Positions 1 to 6,766 of a DNA stretch of 9,111 nt are shown here, in pieces. The notes beneath the pieces were generated by a model, which had not been told where the DNA came from, made no database searches, and worked only from the letters and a program-made list of their open reading frames with translations. The DNA lies in NCBI GenBank assembly GCA_023390415.1, contig JAEWCW010000023.1, positions 1 to 9,111 of the forward strand, written 5' to 3'. The stretch comes from Pseudomonadota bacterium. GTDB taxonomy: Bacteria; Pseudomonadota; Alphaproteobacteria; Sphingomonadales; Sphingomonadaceae. Both the position numbers and the translations under genes were made by a program. How positions within the stretch are numbered: position 1 is the stretch's first letter; each line of letters opens with the position of its first letter.

Positions 1-126
1 CGTACCTACAATCCCTGGACCCTGGCCGAGCTCGCCGAGCGCGCGCCGGGCTTCGACTGGCGCGCCTATCTGGACGGCGCCGGCCTCGCCGCGCGGCCGA
101 CCTATATCGTTGCCCAGCCGAGCGCC
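1..126 (+). pseudogene. M13 metallopeptidase, internal fragment
   Basis: Frame 1 from the first base reads a stretch typical of the middle of bacterial M13 (neprilysin/PepO-like) peptidases: TYNPWTLAELAERAPGFDW, then RAYLDGAGL and IVAQPSA. In the family this block lies after the N-terminal third and before the zinc-binding HExxH domain, which is not in the window. Recognisable similarity stops around base 126, where relatives continue with a hydrophobic residue and TG. The frame stays open to a stop at 274-276, but that part is antisense to the N-terminal piece of an M13 gene on the other strand and reads as noise. The fragment is therefore an orphan, open at the left edge. It probably belongs to the same gene as the minus-strand piece at 150-617, reversed relative to it. 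Family assignment is good. Whether it is a real broken gene or an artefact is unknown. Confidence 0.65.
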
Positions 127-149
127 GGCTGTCCGGCCCAGGCAGGGAT

Positions 150-617
150 CATCCGCCCCATCGCCCGTGCGAGATCGGTGTGGGTCCGCGCCGCGCGCAC
201 CGGCGCAAGTTCGGCGAGGAGCGGCGCCGCGCCCCGCGCGTCGATCGCCCCCTGGTCCATCAGGCTGGCGAAATAATCGGCGGCGCGAAGGTCGTCGCCC
301 GAAAGGCGGTCGCGGCGGGCGGCCATCTCCTCCATGATCGTGCGCACCTGGGACGCGGCGAGATCGCCGAGCCGGGTCACCTGTCCCTGCGAGCCTCGGT
401 CGCCGGGGATCTCGGTCGTGCGCGCCCAATTGCCGTTCACATACTGCCAGAAATCGTCGCCGGGCCGGACGCTCGGGTCCATCCCCTCTTTGTCGACCCC
501 GAAGGCGCCCCAGGCGGCGCGGCCCTTCTGCGCTTCGGCGCCTACGGGGGCGATCTGAGCGGTCCCAGCGGCCGCCAAGGCGAGAGCAAACAGAGAGACG
601 GTCAAACGGACGCGCAT
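150..617 (-). pseudogene. M13 metallopeptidase, N-terminal part, truncated
   Basis: The reading frame starts at ATG 615-617 with a secretion signal (MRVRLTVS, then a hydrophobic LFALALAAAGTA core and no lipobox cysteine). It continues into the M13 N-terminal signature: PGDDFWQYVNGNWARTTEIP, followed by TRLGDLAASQVRTIMEE. M13 enzymes are zinc endopeptidases of about 650-700 residues, exported to the periplasm or cell surface. Only about 155 residues with family resemblance remain, ending near ARAMGRM at 150-161. The frame then runs through unrelated sequence to a stop at 102-104. The catalytic HExxH, ExxxD and C-terminal domains are missing. A GGAG lies about 8 bases before the ATG. The gene sits 67 bases downstream of hutG on the same strand, so it could be read from the same transcript. 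As it stands it cannot make an active peptidase. Intactness in the real genome is uncertain because of the adjacent reversed fragment. Confidence 0.75.
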
Positions 618-684
618 CGAGGAATCTCCGGTCAGGACAGACGGGTTCGAACGAGGCTAGTGCAAAGTTTCGGGCGCGTCACGG

Positions 685-1554
685 TCAGCGGCGCTGGAAG
701 CCTGCGAGAATCTCGCACACCCAGCGCCCGGCGGTCAGAGCGCTGATGTCGGAGACGTCGAGCGAGGGGTCGAGCTCGGTGAGGTCGACGAGGCGGACCT
801 GCGGCTGGGCGGCGAGGTAGCGGGCGGCGTCGAAGAACATCTGCACCGGCATCCCGCCCGGGCGCGCGCCGGGGGCGCCGGGGAGCTGCGAACGGTCGAT
901 CACGTCGATATCGAAATCGACGATCAGCGCCTCGGCATGGGAGAGCCGCTCGAGCGCATCGTCGATGATCTCGAAGATGCCGTCCTCCAGACAATCGGAG
1001 ATGGTGAAGGACGCGGCTCCGGCGAGCATCGCATCCTCGTGCATCGCCTTGGTGTTGGCGAAGGGGGCCAAGCCGATCTGGACGATGTTGCGCCCGGGCA
1101 GCCCGTCTTCGAGCAGGCAGCGCACTGGATTGCCATTCATCGGGCCCTGGTCCGTGTCCCGCATGTCGAAATGCGCGTCGAGCGTGATCAGGCCGACCTG
1201 GTCGAGCGGCAGGCCGAGGCCGTGGGCGCCCGGACGCGTCACTGCATTGTTGCCGCCTATGAGGAGAGTGAGCTCGTGCGCCGCGACGGCGCTCTGCACG
1301 GCGTCCACGATCGGTCGGAAGCCGTCCGCCGGCGAGAGGCCCTGGACAGGCACATCGCCGAGGTCGCGGAGGGCGAGGTCGATCTCGTCGCCGGTCTCGA
1401 TATCGTAGGTGCTGAAGCGCCTGAGCGCTCGGCGGACCACCTCCGGCGCGAGGTCGCAGCGGCCCGGCGTGACCGACCCAGCCTCCATCGGCGCGCCGAG
1501 AAAAGCGACCTCCCCTTCGTCCCCCAACAGATCCGCGATCGAGCGCCACGCCAT
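685..1554 (-). CDS. hutG: HutG-like formimidoylglutamase, arginase family
   Basis: A 289-residue protein of the arginase/agmatinase/formiminoglutamase superfamily. Its expected role is hydrolysis of N-formimino-L-glutamate to glutamate and formamide, the last step of histidine breakdown, in the cytoplasm. Visible superfamily elements are IGGNNAVTRP (99-108), DAHFD (126-130) with MRD following, the substrate-loop-like NGNPVR (140-145), DFDIDVID (213-220) and a late LTELDPSLD (258-266). The Asp/His ligands of the second and third motifs are intact. The first motif, usually GGxH, has Asn at the His position (N103). The start at 1552-1554 was chosen because AAGGG lies 7 bases upstream and the protein then begins at normal family length. 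An open frame reaching 1836 would add about 94 residues antisense to hutI. It diverges from hutI across 40 bases. The family is certain. The exact substrate (formiminoglutamate or a related amidine) is inferred from the hut neighbours. Confidence 0.83.
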   Translation of the reverse strand: MAWRSIADLLGDEGEVAFLGAPMEAGSVTPGRCDLAPEVVRRALRRFSTYDIETGDEIDLALRDLGDVPVQGLSPADGFRPIVDAVQSAVAAHELTLLIGGNNAVTRPGAHGLGLPLDQVGLITLDAHFDMRDTDQGPMNGNPVRCLLEDGLPGRNIVQIGLAPFANTKAMHEDAMLAGAASFTISDCLEDGIFEIIDDALERLSHAEALIVDFDIDVIDRSQLPGAPGARPGGMPVQMFFDAARYLAAQPQVRLVDLTELDPSLDVSDISALTAGRWVCEILAGFQRR

Positions 1555-1594
1555 GCTTTGACCCTTAGCCCGCCATCCGCCATGAAGGCCAGCC

Positions 1595-2797
1595 ATGTGG
1601 GATCGGCTGTTGATGGACTGCAACGTCGCGACGATGGACCCGGCGCGGCCGGGGGCCTTCGGCGCGATCGAGGATGGCGCGATCGCGATCCAGGACGGCA
1701 AGGTGCTGCGCGTCGGCCGCCGGGTCGAGCTCGCCGGCAACCGCGCCCATTCCGTGGAACCGCTGGGCGGTGCCTGGGTGACTCCGGGCCTCATCGACTG
1801 CCACACCCACCTCGTCTTCGGCGGCAACCGCGCCAATGAGTTCGAGCAGCGCCTCGAAGGCGCGACCTATGAGGAGATCGCCCGCGCCGGCGGCGGCATT
1901 GCCTCCTCAGTCAAGGCGACCCGTCTCGCCGAGCTCCCCGACCTCGTCGAGCAGGCGACTCCGCGGCTCCGCGCGCTGATGCGCACCGGCGTGACCACGA
2001 TCGAGATCAAGTCCGGCTACGGGCTCGACATCTCGACCGAGCTCAAGATGATCCAGGCCGCCAAGGCGCTCGGCAACCGCGAGGCGGTTCGGGTGCTTCC
2101 GACCCTGCTCGGCCTCCACGCGCTCCCGCCGGGCGAGAGCCGCCAGGCCTTCGTCGACATGATCGTGCTCGATCTTCTGCCGCAGGCGGCGGCGATGGGC
2201 GTGCATGCGGTCGATGCCTATTGCGAGGGAATCGGCTTCACCCCGGTCGAGGTGCGGCGGCTGTTCGAGGCGGCGGCCGAGCATGGGCTGAAGGTCAAGC
2301 TCCATGCCGAGCAGCTCAGCAATACCGGCGGGGCGGCGCTCGCCGCCGGCTTCGGCGCGCTCTCGGCCGACCATCTCGAACATGCCGACGAGGCCGCGGT
2401 CGCGGCGATGGCCAAGGCCGGGACGGTCGCGGTGCTGCTTCCGGGCGCCTTCTACGCGCTCCGCGAGACCAGGAAGCCGCCGGTCGAGCTGCTGCGCCGC
2501 CACCGAGTCCCGATCGCGGTCGCGACCGACTGCAACCCCGGCACCTCGCCTCTCCTCTCCGCCACCTTGGCGATCAACATGGCCTGCACCCTATTCGGCC
2601 TGACCCCGGAGGAAGCGCTTGCCGGCATGACCGTCAACGCCGCCCGCGCGCTCGGCCTCGCCGACGAGATCGGCACGATCGCCGACGGCAAGGCGGCCGA
2701 CCTTTGCGTCTGGCGGGTCGGCCGCCCGGCCGAACTCGCTTACTGGATCGGCCATCCCGGCCCGGCGCGGAGGATCGTCGGAGGGGTGGACGCATGA
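1595..2797 (+). CDS. hutI: Imidazolonepropionase HutI
   Basis: A 400-residue amidohydrolase that opens imidazolone-5-propionate to N-formiminoglutamate, step three of histidine degradation. It has the usual HutI length and all signature blocks: metal ligands in HTH (H70, H72) followed by LVFGGNRANEFEQRLEG, the substrate-contacting EIKSGYGLD (137-145), LHAEQLSN with metal ligand H237, ADHLEH (258-263), and the metal Asp in TDCNPGTSP (D312). The N terminus MWDRLL is typical of the family, which supports ATG 1595. GAAGG at 1584-1588 gives a 6-base spacing. An ATG at 1582 is out of frame. It is first of the plus-strand hutI-hutU-hutH group. Its stop TGA overlaps, as ATGA, the ATG of a ten-codon reading frame leading to hutU. 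The enzyme is cytoplasmic. Identification is very secure. Confidence 0.97.
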   Translation: MWDRLLMDCNVATMDPARPGAFGAIEDGAIAIQDGKVLRVGRRVELAGNRAHSVEPLGGAWVTPGLIDCHTHLVFGGNRANEFEQRLEGATYEEIARAGGGIASSVKATRLAELPDLVEQATPRLRALMRTGVTTIEIKSGYGLDISTELKMIQAAKALGNREAVRVLPTLLGLHALPPGESRQAFVDMIVLDLLPQAAAMGVHAVDAYCEGIGFTPVEVRRLFEAAAEHGLKVKLHAEQLSNTGGAALAAGFGALSADHLEHADEAAVAAMAKAGTVAVLLPGAFYALRETRKPPVELLRRHRVPIAVATDCNPGTSPLLSATLAINMACTLFGLTPEEALAGMTVNAARALGLADEIGTIADGKAADLCVWRVGRPAELAYWIGHPGPARRIVGGVDA

Positions 2798-2826
2798 CCC
2801 TTCCCGACGCAATGACGCCCGCATGA
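2794..2826 (+). other. Ten-codon bridging ORF between hutI and hutU
   Basis: A reading frame MTLPDAMTPA starts on the ATG that overlaps the hutI stop (ATGA, 2794-2797). It ends on the TGA that overlaps the hutU start (ATGA, 2823-2826). It fills exactly the 25-base gap between the two genes. Such an arrangement could hand ribosomes from hutI to hutU by termination-reinitiation, since hutU has no convincing Shine-Dalgarno sequence. Chance is also plausible for so short a frame, and no evidence shows that it is translated. Confidence 0.3.
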
Positions 2827-4481
2827 CCAGACGAGACAATTCACGAGTGATCCGTGCCCGCACCGGGAGCGAGATCGTGGCCAAGAGCTGGACCACCGAG
2901 GCCGCGGTCCGGATGCTCCAGAACAATCTCGATCCCGGCGTCGCCGAGGCGCCGGAGGAGCTGGTCGTCTATGGCGGCATCGGCCGCGCGGCGCGGGACT
3001 GGGAGAGCTTCGACATGATCGTCGAGACGCTGGAGCGGCTCGAGGAGGACGAGACCCTGCTCGTCCAATCGGGCAAGCCGGTCGGTGTCTTCCGGACCCA
3101 TCAGGACGCCCCCCGCGTGCTCATCGCCAATTCGAACCTGGTGCCGAAATGGGCGACCTGGGACCATTTCCACGAGCTCGATCGCAAAGGCCTGATGATG
3201 TACGGCCAGATGACGGCCGGATCGTGGATCTACATCGGCACCCAGGGCATCGTCCAAGGCACGTACGAGACCTTCGCCGAGATGGGGCGCCAGCATCATG
3301 GCGGCGACCTCAAGGGAAAATGGATCCTGACCGCCGGCCTCGGCGGCATGGGCGGCGCCCAGCCGCTCGCGGCGGTGATGGCGGGCGCCCACTGCATCGC
3401 CATCGAGTGCCAGGAAAGCAGCATCCAGAAGCGGCTGGAGACGCGCTATCTCGACCGGCGCGCGACCAGCATCGACGAGGCGCTGGAGATGATCCGCGCC
3501 GCCGACGAGCCGATCTCGGTCGGCCTGCTCGGCAATGCCGCGGAGATCCTCCCGGAGATGGTGAAGCGCGGGATCCGGCCCGACGCGCTCACCGACCAGA
3601 CGTCGGCCCACGATCCGGTCAACGGCTATCTGCCGATCGGCTGGACCGTCGAGAAATGGATCGAGATGCGGGAGCGCGATCCGCGCGCGGTCGAGGAAGC
3701 CGCACGAAAGTCGATGGCGGTCCATGTCGAGGCGATGCTCGCCTTCAAGGACATGGGCGTCCCGACCTTCGATTACGGCAACAACATCCGCCAGGTCGCC
3801 AAGGACGAGGGCGTGACCCGCGCCTTCGATTTCCCGGGCTTCGTGCCCGCTTACGTCCGCCCGCTCTTCTGCCGCGGCATCGGCCCGTTCCGCTGGGCGG
3901 CGCTCTCCGGCGACCCCGAGGACATCTATCGGACCGACGCCAAGGTGAAGGAGCTGATCCCCGACGATCCGCACCTCCACCGCTGGCTCGACATGGCGCG
4001 CGAGCGGATCGCCTTCCAGGGCCTTCCGGCGCGAATCTGCTGGGTCGGCCTCGGCCAGCGCCACCGGCTCGGCTTGGCCTTCAACGAGATGGTGGCCAAA
4101 GGCGAGCTGAAGGCGCCGGTCGTCATCGGCCGCGACCATCTCGATTCGGGCTCCGTCGCATCGCCCAACCGCGAGACCGAGGCGATGCGCGACGGCTCAG
4201 ACGCGGTCTCGGATTGGCCGCTGCTCAATGCGCTGCTCAACACCGCCTCGGGCGCGACCTGGGTCTCGCTCCATCATGGCGGCGGGGTCGGCATGGGCTA
4301 TTCGCAGCATGCCGGCATGGTGATCGTCGCCGACGGCACGCCCGAGGCCGCCCGCCGCCTCGAGCGCGTGCTGTGGAACGATCCCGGCACCGGCGTCATG
4401 CGCCACGCCGACGCCGGCTACGACATCGCCATCGACTGCGCCCGCGAGCAGGGGCTCGACCTGCCGATGGTGACGAAGTGA
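2823..4481 (+). CDS. hutU: Urocanate hydratase (urocanase) HutU
   Basis: A 552-residue urocanase that adds water to urocanate to give imidazolonepropionate, using tightly bound NAD+ as an electrophile. Length and sequence match the family end to end. It opens with the conserved DNSRVIRA block, contains the glycine-rich NAD-binding loop GLGGMGGAQPLA starting at G172, and carries the urocanase signature FQGLPARICW with the conserved cysteine C406 (equivalent to Cys410 of the Pseudomonas enzyme). LHHGGGVGMGYSQH lies near the C terminus. ATG 2823 is chosen because it gives the standard N terminus. No good Shine-Dalgarno precedes it, and a ten-codon frame from the hutI stop ends on this ATG, suggesting coupling. 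The first codons (AGA, CGA, AAT, TCA, CGA) are less GC-rich than the rest, which may keep the start unstructured. The stop overlaps the hutH start by GTGA. Identification is very secure. Confidence 0.98.
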   Translation: MTRRDNSRVIRARTGSEIVAKSWTTEAAVRMLQNNLDPGVAEAPEELVVYGGIGRAARDWESFDMIVETLERLEEDETLLVQSGKPVGVFRTHQDAPRVLIANSNLVPKWATWDHFHELDRKGLMMYGQMTAGSWIYIGTQGIVQGTYETFAEMGRQHHGGDLKGKWILTAGLGGMGGAQPLAAVMAGAHCIAIECQESSIQKRLETRYLDRRATSIDEALEMIRAADEPISVGLLGNAAEILPEMVKRGIRPDALTDQTSAHDPVNGYLPIGWTVEKWIEMRERDPRAVEEAARKSMAVHVEAMLAFKDMGVPTFDYGNNIRQVAKDEGVTRAFDFPGFVPAYVRPLFCRGIGPFRWAALSGDPEDIYRTDAKVKELIPDDPHLHRWLDMARERIAFQGLPARICWVGLGQRHRLGLAFNEMVAKGELKAPVVIGRDHLDSGSVASPNRETEAMRDGSDAVSDWPLLNALLNTASGATWVSLHHGGGVGMGYSQHAGMVIVADGTPEAARRLERVLWNDPGTGVMRHADAGYDIAIDCAREQGLDLPMVTK

Positions 4482-5983
4482 TAACGCTCAACCCCGGCAC
4501 CGTCAGCCTCGCCGACCTCCGCGCGATCTGGGCCGGCGCGCCGGTGCGGCTCGACGACGCCGCGCACCGGCGGCTCGACGAGTCGGCGGATGCGGTCGCC
4601 CGGATCGTGCAGTCGGGGCGGACCGTCTACGGGATCAACACCGGCTTCGGCCTGCTCGCCCAGACGCGGATCCCCGACGACCGGCTCGCCGAGCTCCAGA
4701 AGAATTTGATCCTCTCGCACAGCTGCGGGCTCGGCGAGGCGCTTCCGGCGCGGATCGTCCGGCTGATCATGGCGCTGAAGGCGATCGGCCTCGGCCGCGG
4801 CCATAGCGGAGTCCGGCGACTCGTCGTCCACCGCCTGCTCGTTTTGCTCGAGGCAGGCGCGCTGCCGCTAATACCGTCGCAGGGCTCGGTCGGCGCCTCG
4901 GGCGACCTTGCGCCGCTCGCCCATCTCAGCGCCGCCCTGATCGGCGAGGGCAGCATCCTGCTCGACGGCGCCGTCATGCCCGCGACCGAGGCGCTTGCGA
5001 GGCTCGGCCTCGAGCCTTTGGTGCTCGGCCCCAAGGAGGGCCTTGCCCTGATCAACGGGACGCAGGCGTCGACCGCGATCGCGCTCGACGCCTTGTTCAC
5101 CGGCGAGAGGGTCCTCGCCTCCTCCGTGATCGCCGGCGCGATGTCGGTCGATGCGCTGAAGGGCACCGACGCCGCCTTCGATCCGCGGATCCACAAGGCG
5201 CGCGGCCAGCCGGGCCAGATTGCGGTGGCCGCGGCGATTCGCGGCCTGCTCCAGGGCAGTGCGATCCGCGCCTCGCATGCCGATTGCGACCGGGTGCAGG
5301 ATCCCTACAGCTTCCGCTGCCAGCCGCAGGTGGTCGGCGCGGCGCTCGATCTGATGCGCAACGTCTCGCGCACGCTGGAGATCGAGGCCAACGCTGTCAC
5401 CGACAATCCGATCATCTTCGGCGACGATGCCGTCTCAGGCGGCAATTTCCACGCCGAGCCGGTCGCCTTCGCAGCGGACACGCTCGCCATGGCGTTGTGC
5501 GAAATCGGCTCCATCTCCGAGCGCCGCGTCGCCGTCCTCGTCGATCCGAAGATGAGCGGCCTCCCCGCCTTCCTGGTCGAGGACAGCGGCGTCAATTCCG
5601 GCTTCATGATCGCGCAGGTGACCGCGGCGGCCCTGGTTTCGGAGAATAAGAGCCTCGCCTTCCCGGCGAGCGTCGATTCGATCCCGACCTCGGCCAACCA
5701 GGAGGATCATGTCTCGATGGCGACCCACGGTGCCCTCAAGGCGCGGCGGATCGCCAACAATGCGGCGGGGGCGATCGGGATCGAGCTTCTCGCCGCCGCG
5801 CAGGGCATCGATTTCCACGCGCCGCTGCAAACCTCGGCGCCGCTCGCCGAGGCGCATCGCACAATCCGCGCCGCAGTCCCCTTCTACGCCGCCGACCGCT
5901 ATTTCGCGGACGACCTTCAATGGGCAAAGGGCGCCGTGCTCGACGGCGCCCTTTCCTCACAGATCCAAAGCGAGCTGTTCTAG
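4478..5983 (+). CDS. hutH: Histidine ammonia-lyase (histidase) HutH
   Basis: A 501-residue lyase that removes ammonia from L-histidine to form trans-urocanate, the entry step of the pathway. The self-forming MIO cofactor triad Ala-Ser-Gly is at 140-142 inside GSVGASGDLAPLAHLSA. Other active-site blocks are intact: VYGINTGFG with Y51, the INGTQAS asparagine, QDPYSFRCQPQ with Y277 and R280, and NQEDHVSM with its glutamate. The start is a GTG at 4478, overlapping the hutU stop as GTGA. It gives the normal family length and no ATG fits. There is no strong Shine-Dalgarno, so translation probably depends on hutU. The 3' end contains a perfect 11-bp inverted repeat (5926-5954), and the stop TAG shares CTAG with the stop of the opposing Yip1-family gene. 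The enzyme is a cytoplasmic homotetramer by family knowledge. Identification is very secure; the start is likely. Confidence 0.97.
   Translation: MITLNPGTVSLADLRAIWAGAPVRLDDAAHRRLDESADAVARIVQSGRTVYGINTGFGLLAQTRIPDDRLAELQKNLILSHSCGLGEALPARIVRLIMALKAIGLGRGHSGVRRLVVHRLLVLLEAGALPLIPSQGSVGASGDLAPLAHLSAALIGEGSILLDGAVMPATEALARLGLEPLVLGPKEGLALINGTQASTAIALDALFTGERVLASSVIAGAMSVDALKGTDAAFDPRIHKARGQPGQIAVAAAIRGLLQGSAIRASHADCDRVQDPYSFRCQPQVVGAALDLMRNVSRTLEIEANAVTDNPIIFGDDAVSGGNFHAEPVAFAADTLAMALCEIGSISERRVAVLVDPKMSGLPAFLVEDSGVNSGFMIAQVTAAALVSENKSLAFPASVDSIPTSANQEDHVSMATHGALKARRIANNAAGAIGIELLAAAQGIDFHAPLQTSAPLAEAHRTIRAAVPFYAADRYFADDLQWAKGAVLDGALSSQIQSELF
5926..5954 (-). terminator. Hairpin inside hutH 3' end, likely terminator for opposing gene
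   Basis: AAAGGGCGCCG (5926-5936) and CGGCGCCCTTT (5944-5954) form a perfect 11-bp stem with a 7-base loop. Read on the minus strand it begins 25 bases past the stop of the Yip1-family gene, the usual place for an intrinsic terminator, and the stem ends in TTT. For hutH it lies about 27 bases before the stop codon, so terminating there would leave a message without a stop. It therefore makes more sense for the minus strand. The U tract is short, so termination is inferred, not shown. Confidence 0.45.
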
Positions 5984-6687
5984 CCGATCGGGATGGTCGG
6001 CATCATCATCCCGACGATCAGCCGCCAGGCGAGCCAGCCGACGACCATCCACAAGATGATGGCGAGGCCGATGACGACGGCGGCATAGCCGCCCGACTTC
6101 TCGCGTGGGCATTTCATCATCACCGGCAGCCCGGAATAAAGCAGATACAGGCTGTAAAGGCCGACGATCGATAGGATGGCGAGCGGCGGGAACAGGGCGA
6201 ATATACCTGCCAGCCACGCCGCCGTCCACGAATAGACGGCGAGCTTCACCGCGCTCACCTGATTCTTGGTGCCGCCGAAATTGGGCGCCATGGCGTCCAC
6301 GATCAATGCGAGGACATAGACGCTGGCCAGCGACAGCACGTAGCTGACGACCGCATAAGCGATCGCGCCGCCGATCGGCGGTTTGAACGTGAAGAAGCCG
6401 AGCGAATAGCCGAACAGCTGACCGCCGATCAGGCCGGCGATCGGGCCGACCGCGGCGAGAATCAGCGCATAGGGGACGAAGACGCTTCCGACCGTCCCAG
6501 GCTCGCGCTCGATGATCGGCCATTCCTGCACCGGGCGCAGGATGATGTCCTTGGCGCGATCGACCAGCCCCTTGGCCGGGCCGGTATGGACGGCAGCTTC
6601 AGGATGGGGCGGTGGCGGCGCTGCGGCGGGGGTGCCGCCGATCGGATCAGGGCCGGTTCCGGTGTTTTCGCCTGGAGTCTCTTGCAT
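5980..6687 (-). CDS. Yip1-family multi-pass membrane protein
   Basis: A protein of about 235 residues with a Pro/Ala-rich cytoplasmic N terminus (about 1-38, including AAAPPPPHPE). A conserved lead-in, GLVDRAKDIILRPVQEWPIIE, comes next, then about five hydrophobic segments (roughly 69-91, 106-131, 148-166, 169-188 and 202-225). The lead-in and the membrane pattern match bacterial Yip1-family proteins (Pfam Yip1), which sit in the inner membrane and have no firm biochemical role. The start at 6685-6687 is preferred over an ATG 13 codons upstream because GAGGGGG lies about 7 bases before it. The stop shares CTAG with the hutH stop on the other strand. Upstream are a tandem GAGTGAA repeat and a 7-base inverted repeat, possible control elements. 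The DUF1499 gene lies 79 bases upstream on the same strand and may be co-transcribed. The family call is fairly sure; function is unknown. Confidence 0.8.
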   Translation of the reverse strand: MQETPGENTGTGPDPIGGTPAAAPPPPHPEAAVHTGPAKGLVDRAKDIILRPVQEWPIIEREPGTVGSVFVPYALILAAVGPIAGLIGGQLFGYSLGFFTFKPPIGGAIAYAVVSYVLSLASVYVLALIVDAMAPNFGGTKNQVSAVKLAVYSWTAAWLAGIFALFPPLAILSIVGLYSLYLLYSGLPVMMKCPREKSGGYAAVVIGLAIILWMVVGWLAWRLIVGMMMPTIPIG

Positions 6688-6722
6688 CTCAAACCCCCTC
6701 TTTGTCGCGAGTGAAGAGTGAA

Positions 6723-6750
6723 GCACGTTCGGTACGCAATCGCAACGTGC
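6723..6750. promoter_or_regulatory. Inverted repeat upstream of Yip1-family gene, possible operator
   Basis: GCACGTT (6723-6729) is exactly mirrored by AACGTGC (6744-6750), with a 14-base spacer and 21 bases centre to centre, about two helical turns. On the minus strand it overlaps a weak promoter-like pair, TTGCGA and TTCACT 17 bases apart (6740-6745 and 6717-6722), ahead of the gene starting at 6687. It could instead be a weak hairpin ending the DUF1499 message, whose stop is at 6767-6769. Confidence 0.35.
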
Positions 6751-6766
6751 GGAACCCGTGCGTCGG

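Noticed and set aside
632..1549. Long Arg-rich open frame on the minus strand over hutG
   Set aside because: It is a frame-shifted shadow of hutG with composition typical of GC-rich out-of-frame reading and no recognisable motif.
1555..1836. N-terminal extension of about 94 residues on the HutG-like protein
   Set aside because: It is antisense to hutI, reads as low-complexity Ser/Arg/Pro, and a good ribosome binding site supports the start at 1554.
2841..4139. 432-residue open frame antisense to hutU
   Set aside because: It is a shadow of a well-conserved gene. Its sequence is His/Arg/Asp-rich with no family resemblance.
3149..4477. Upstream part of the long plus-strand frame that ends as hutH
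   Set aside because: This part overlaps hutU in another frame and is Arg/Pro noise. Histidase similarity begins only at the GTG at 4478.
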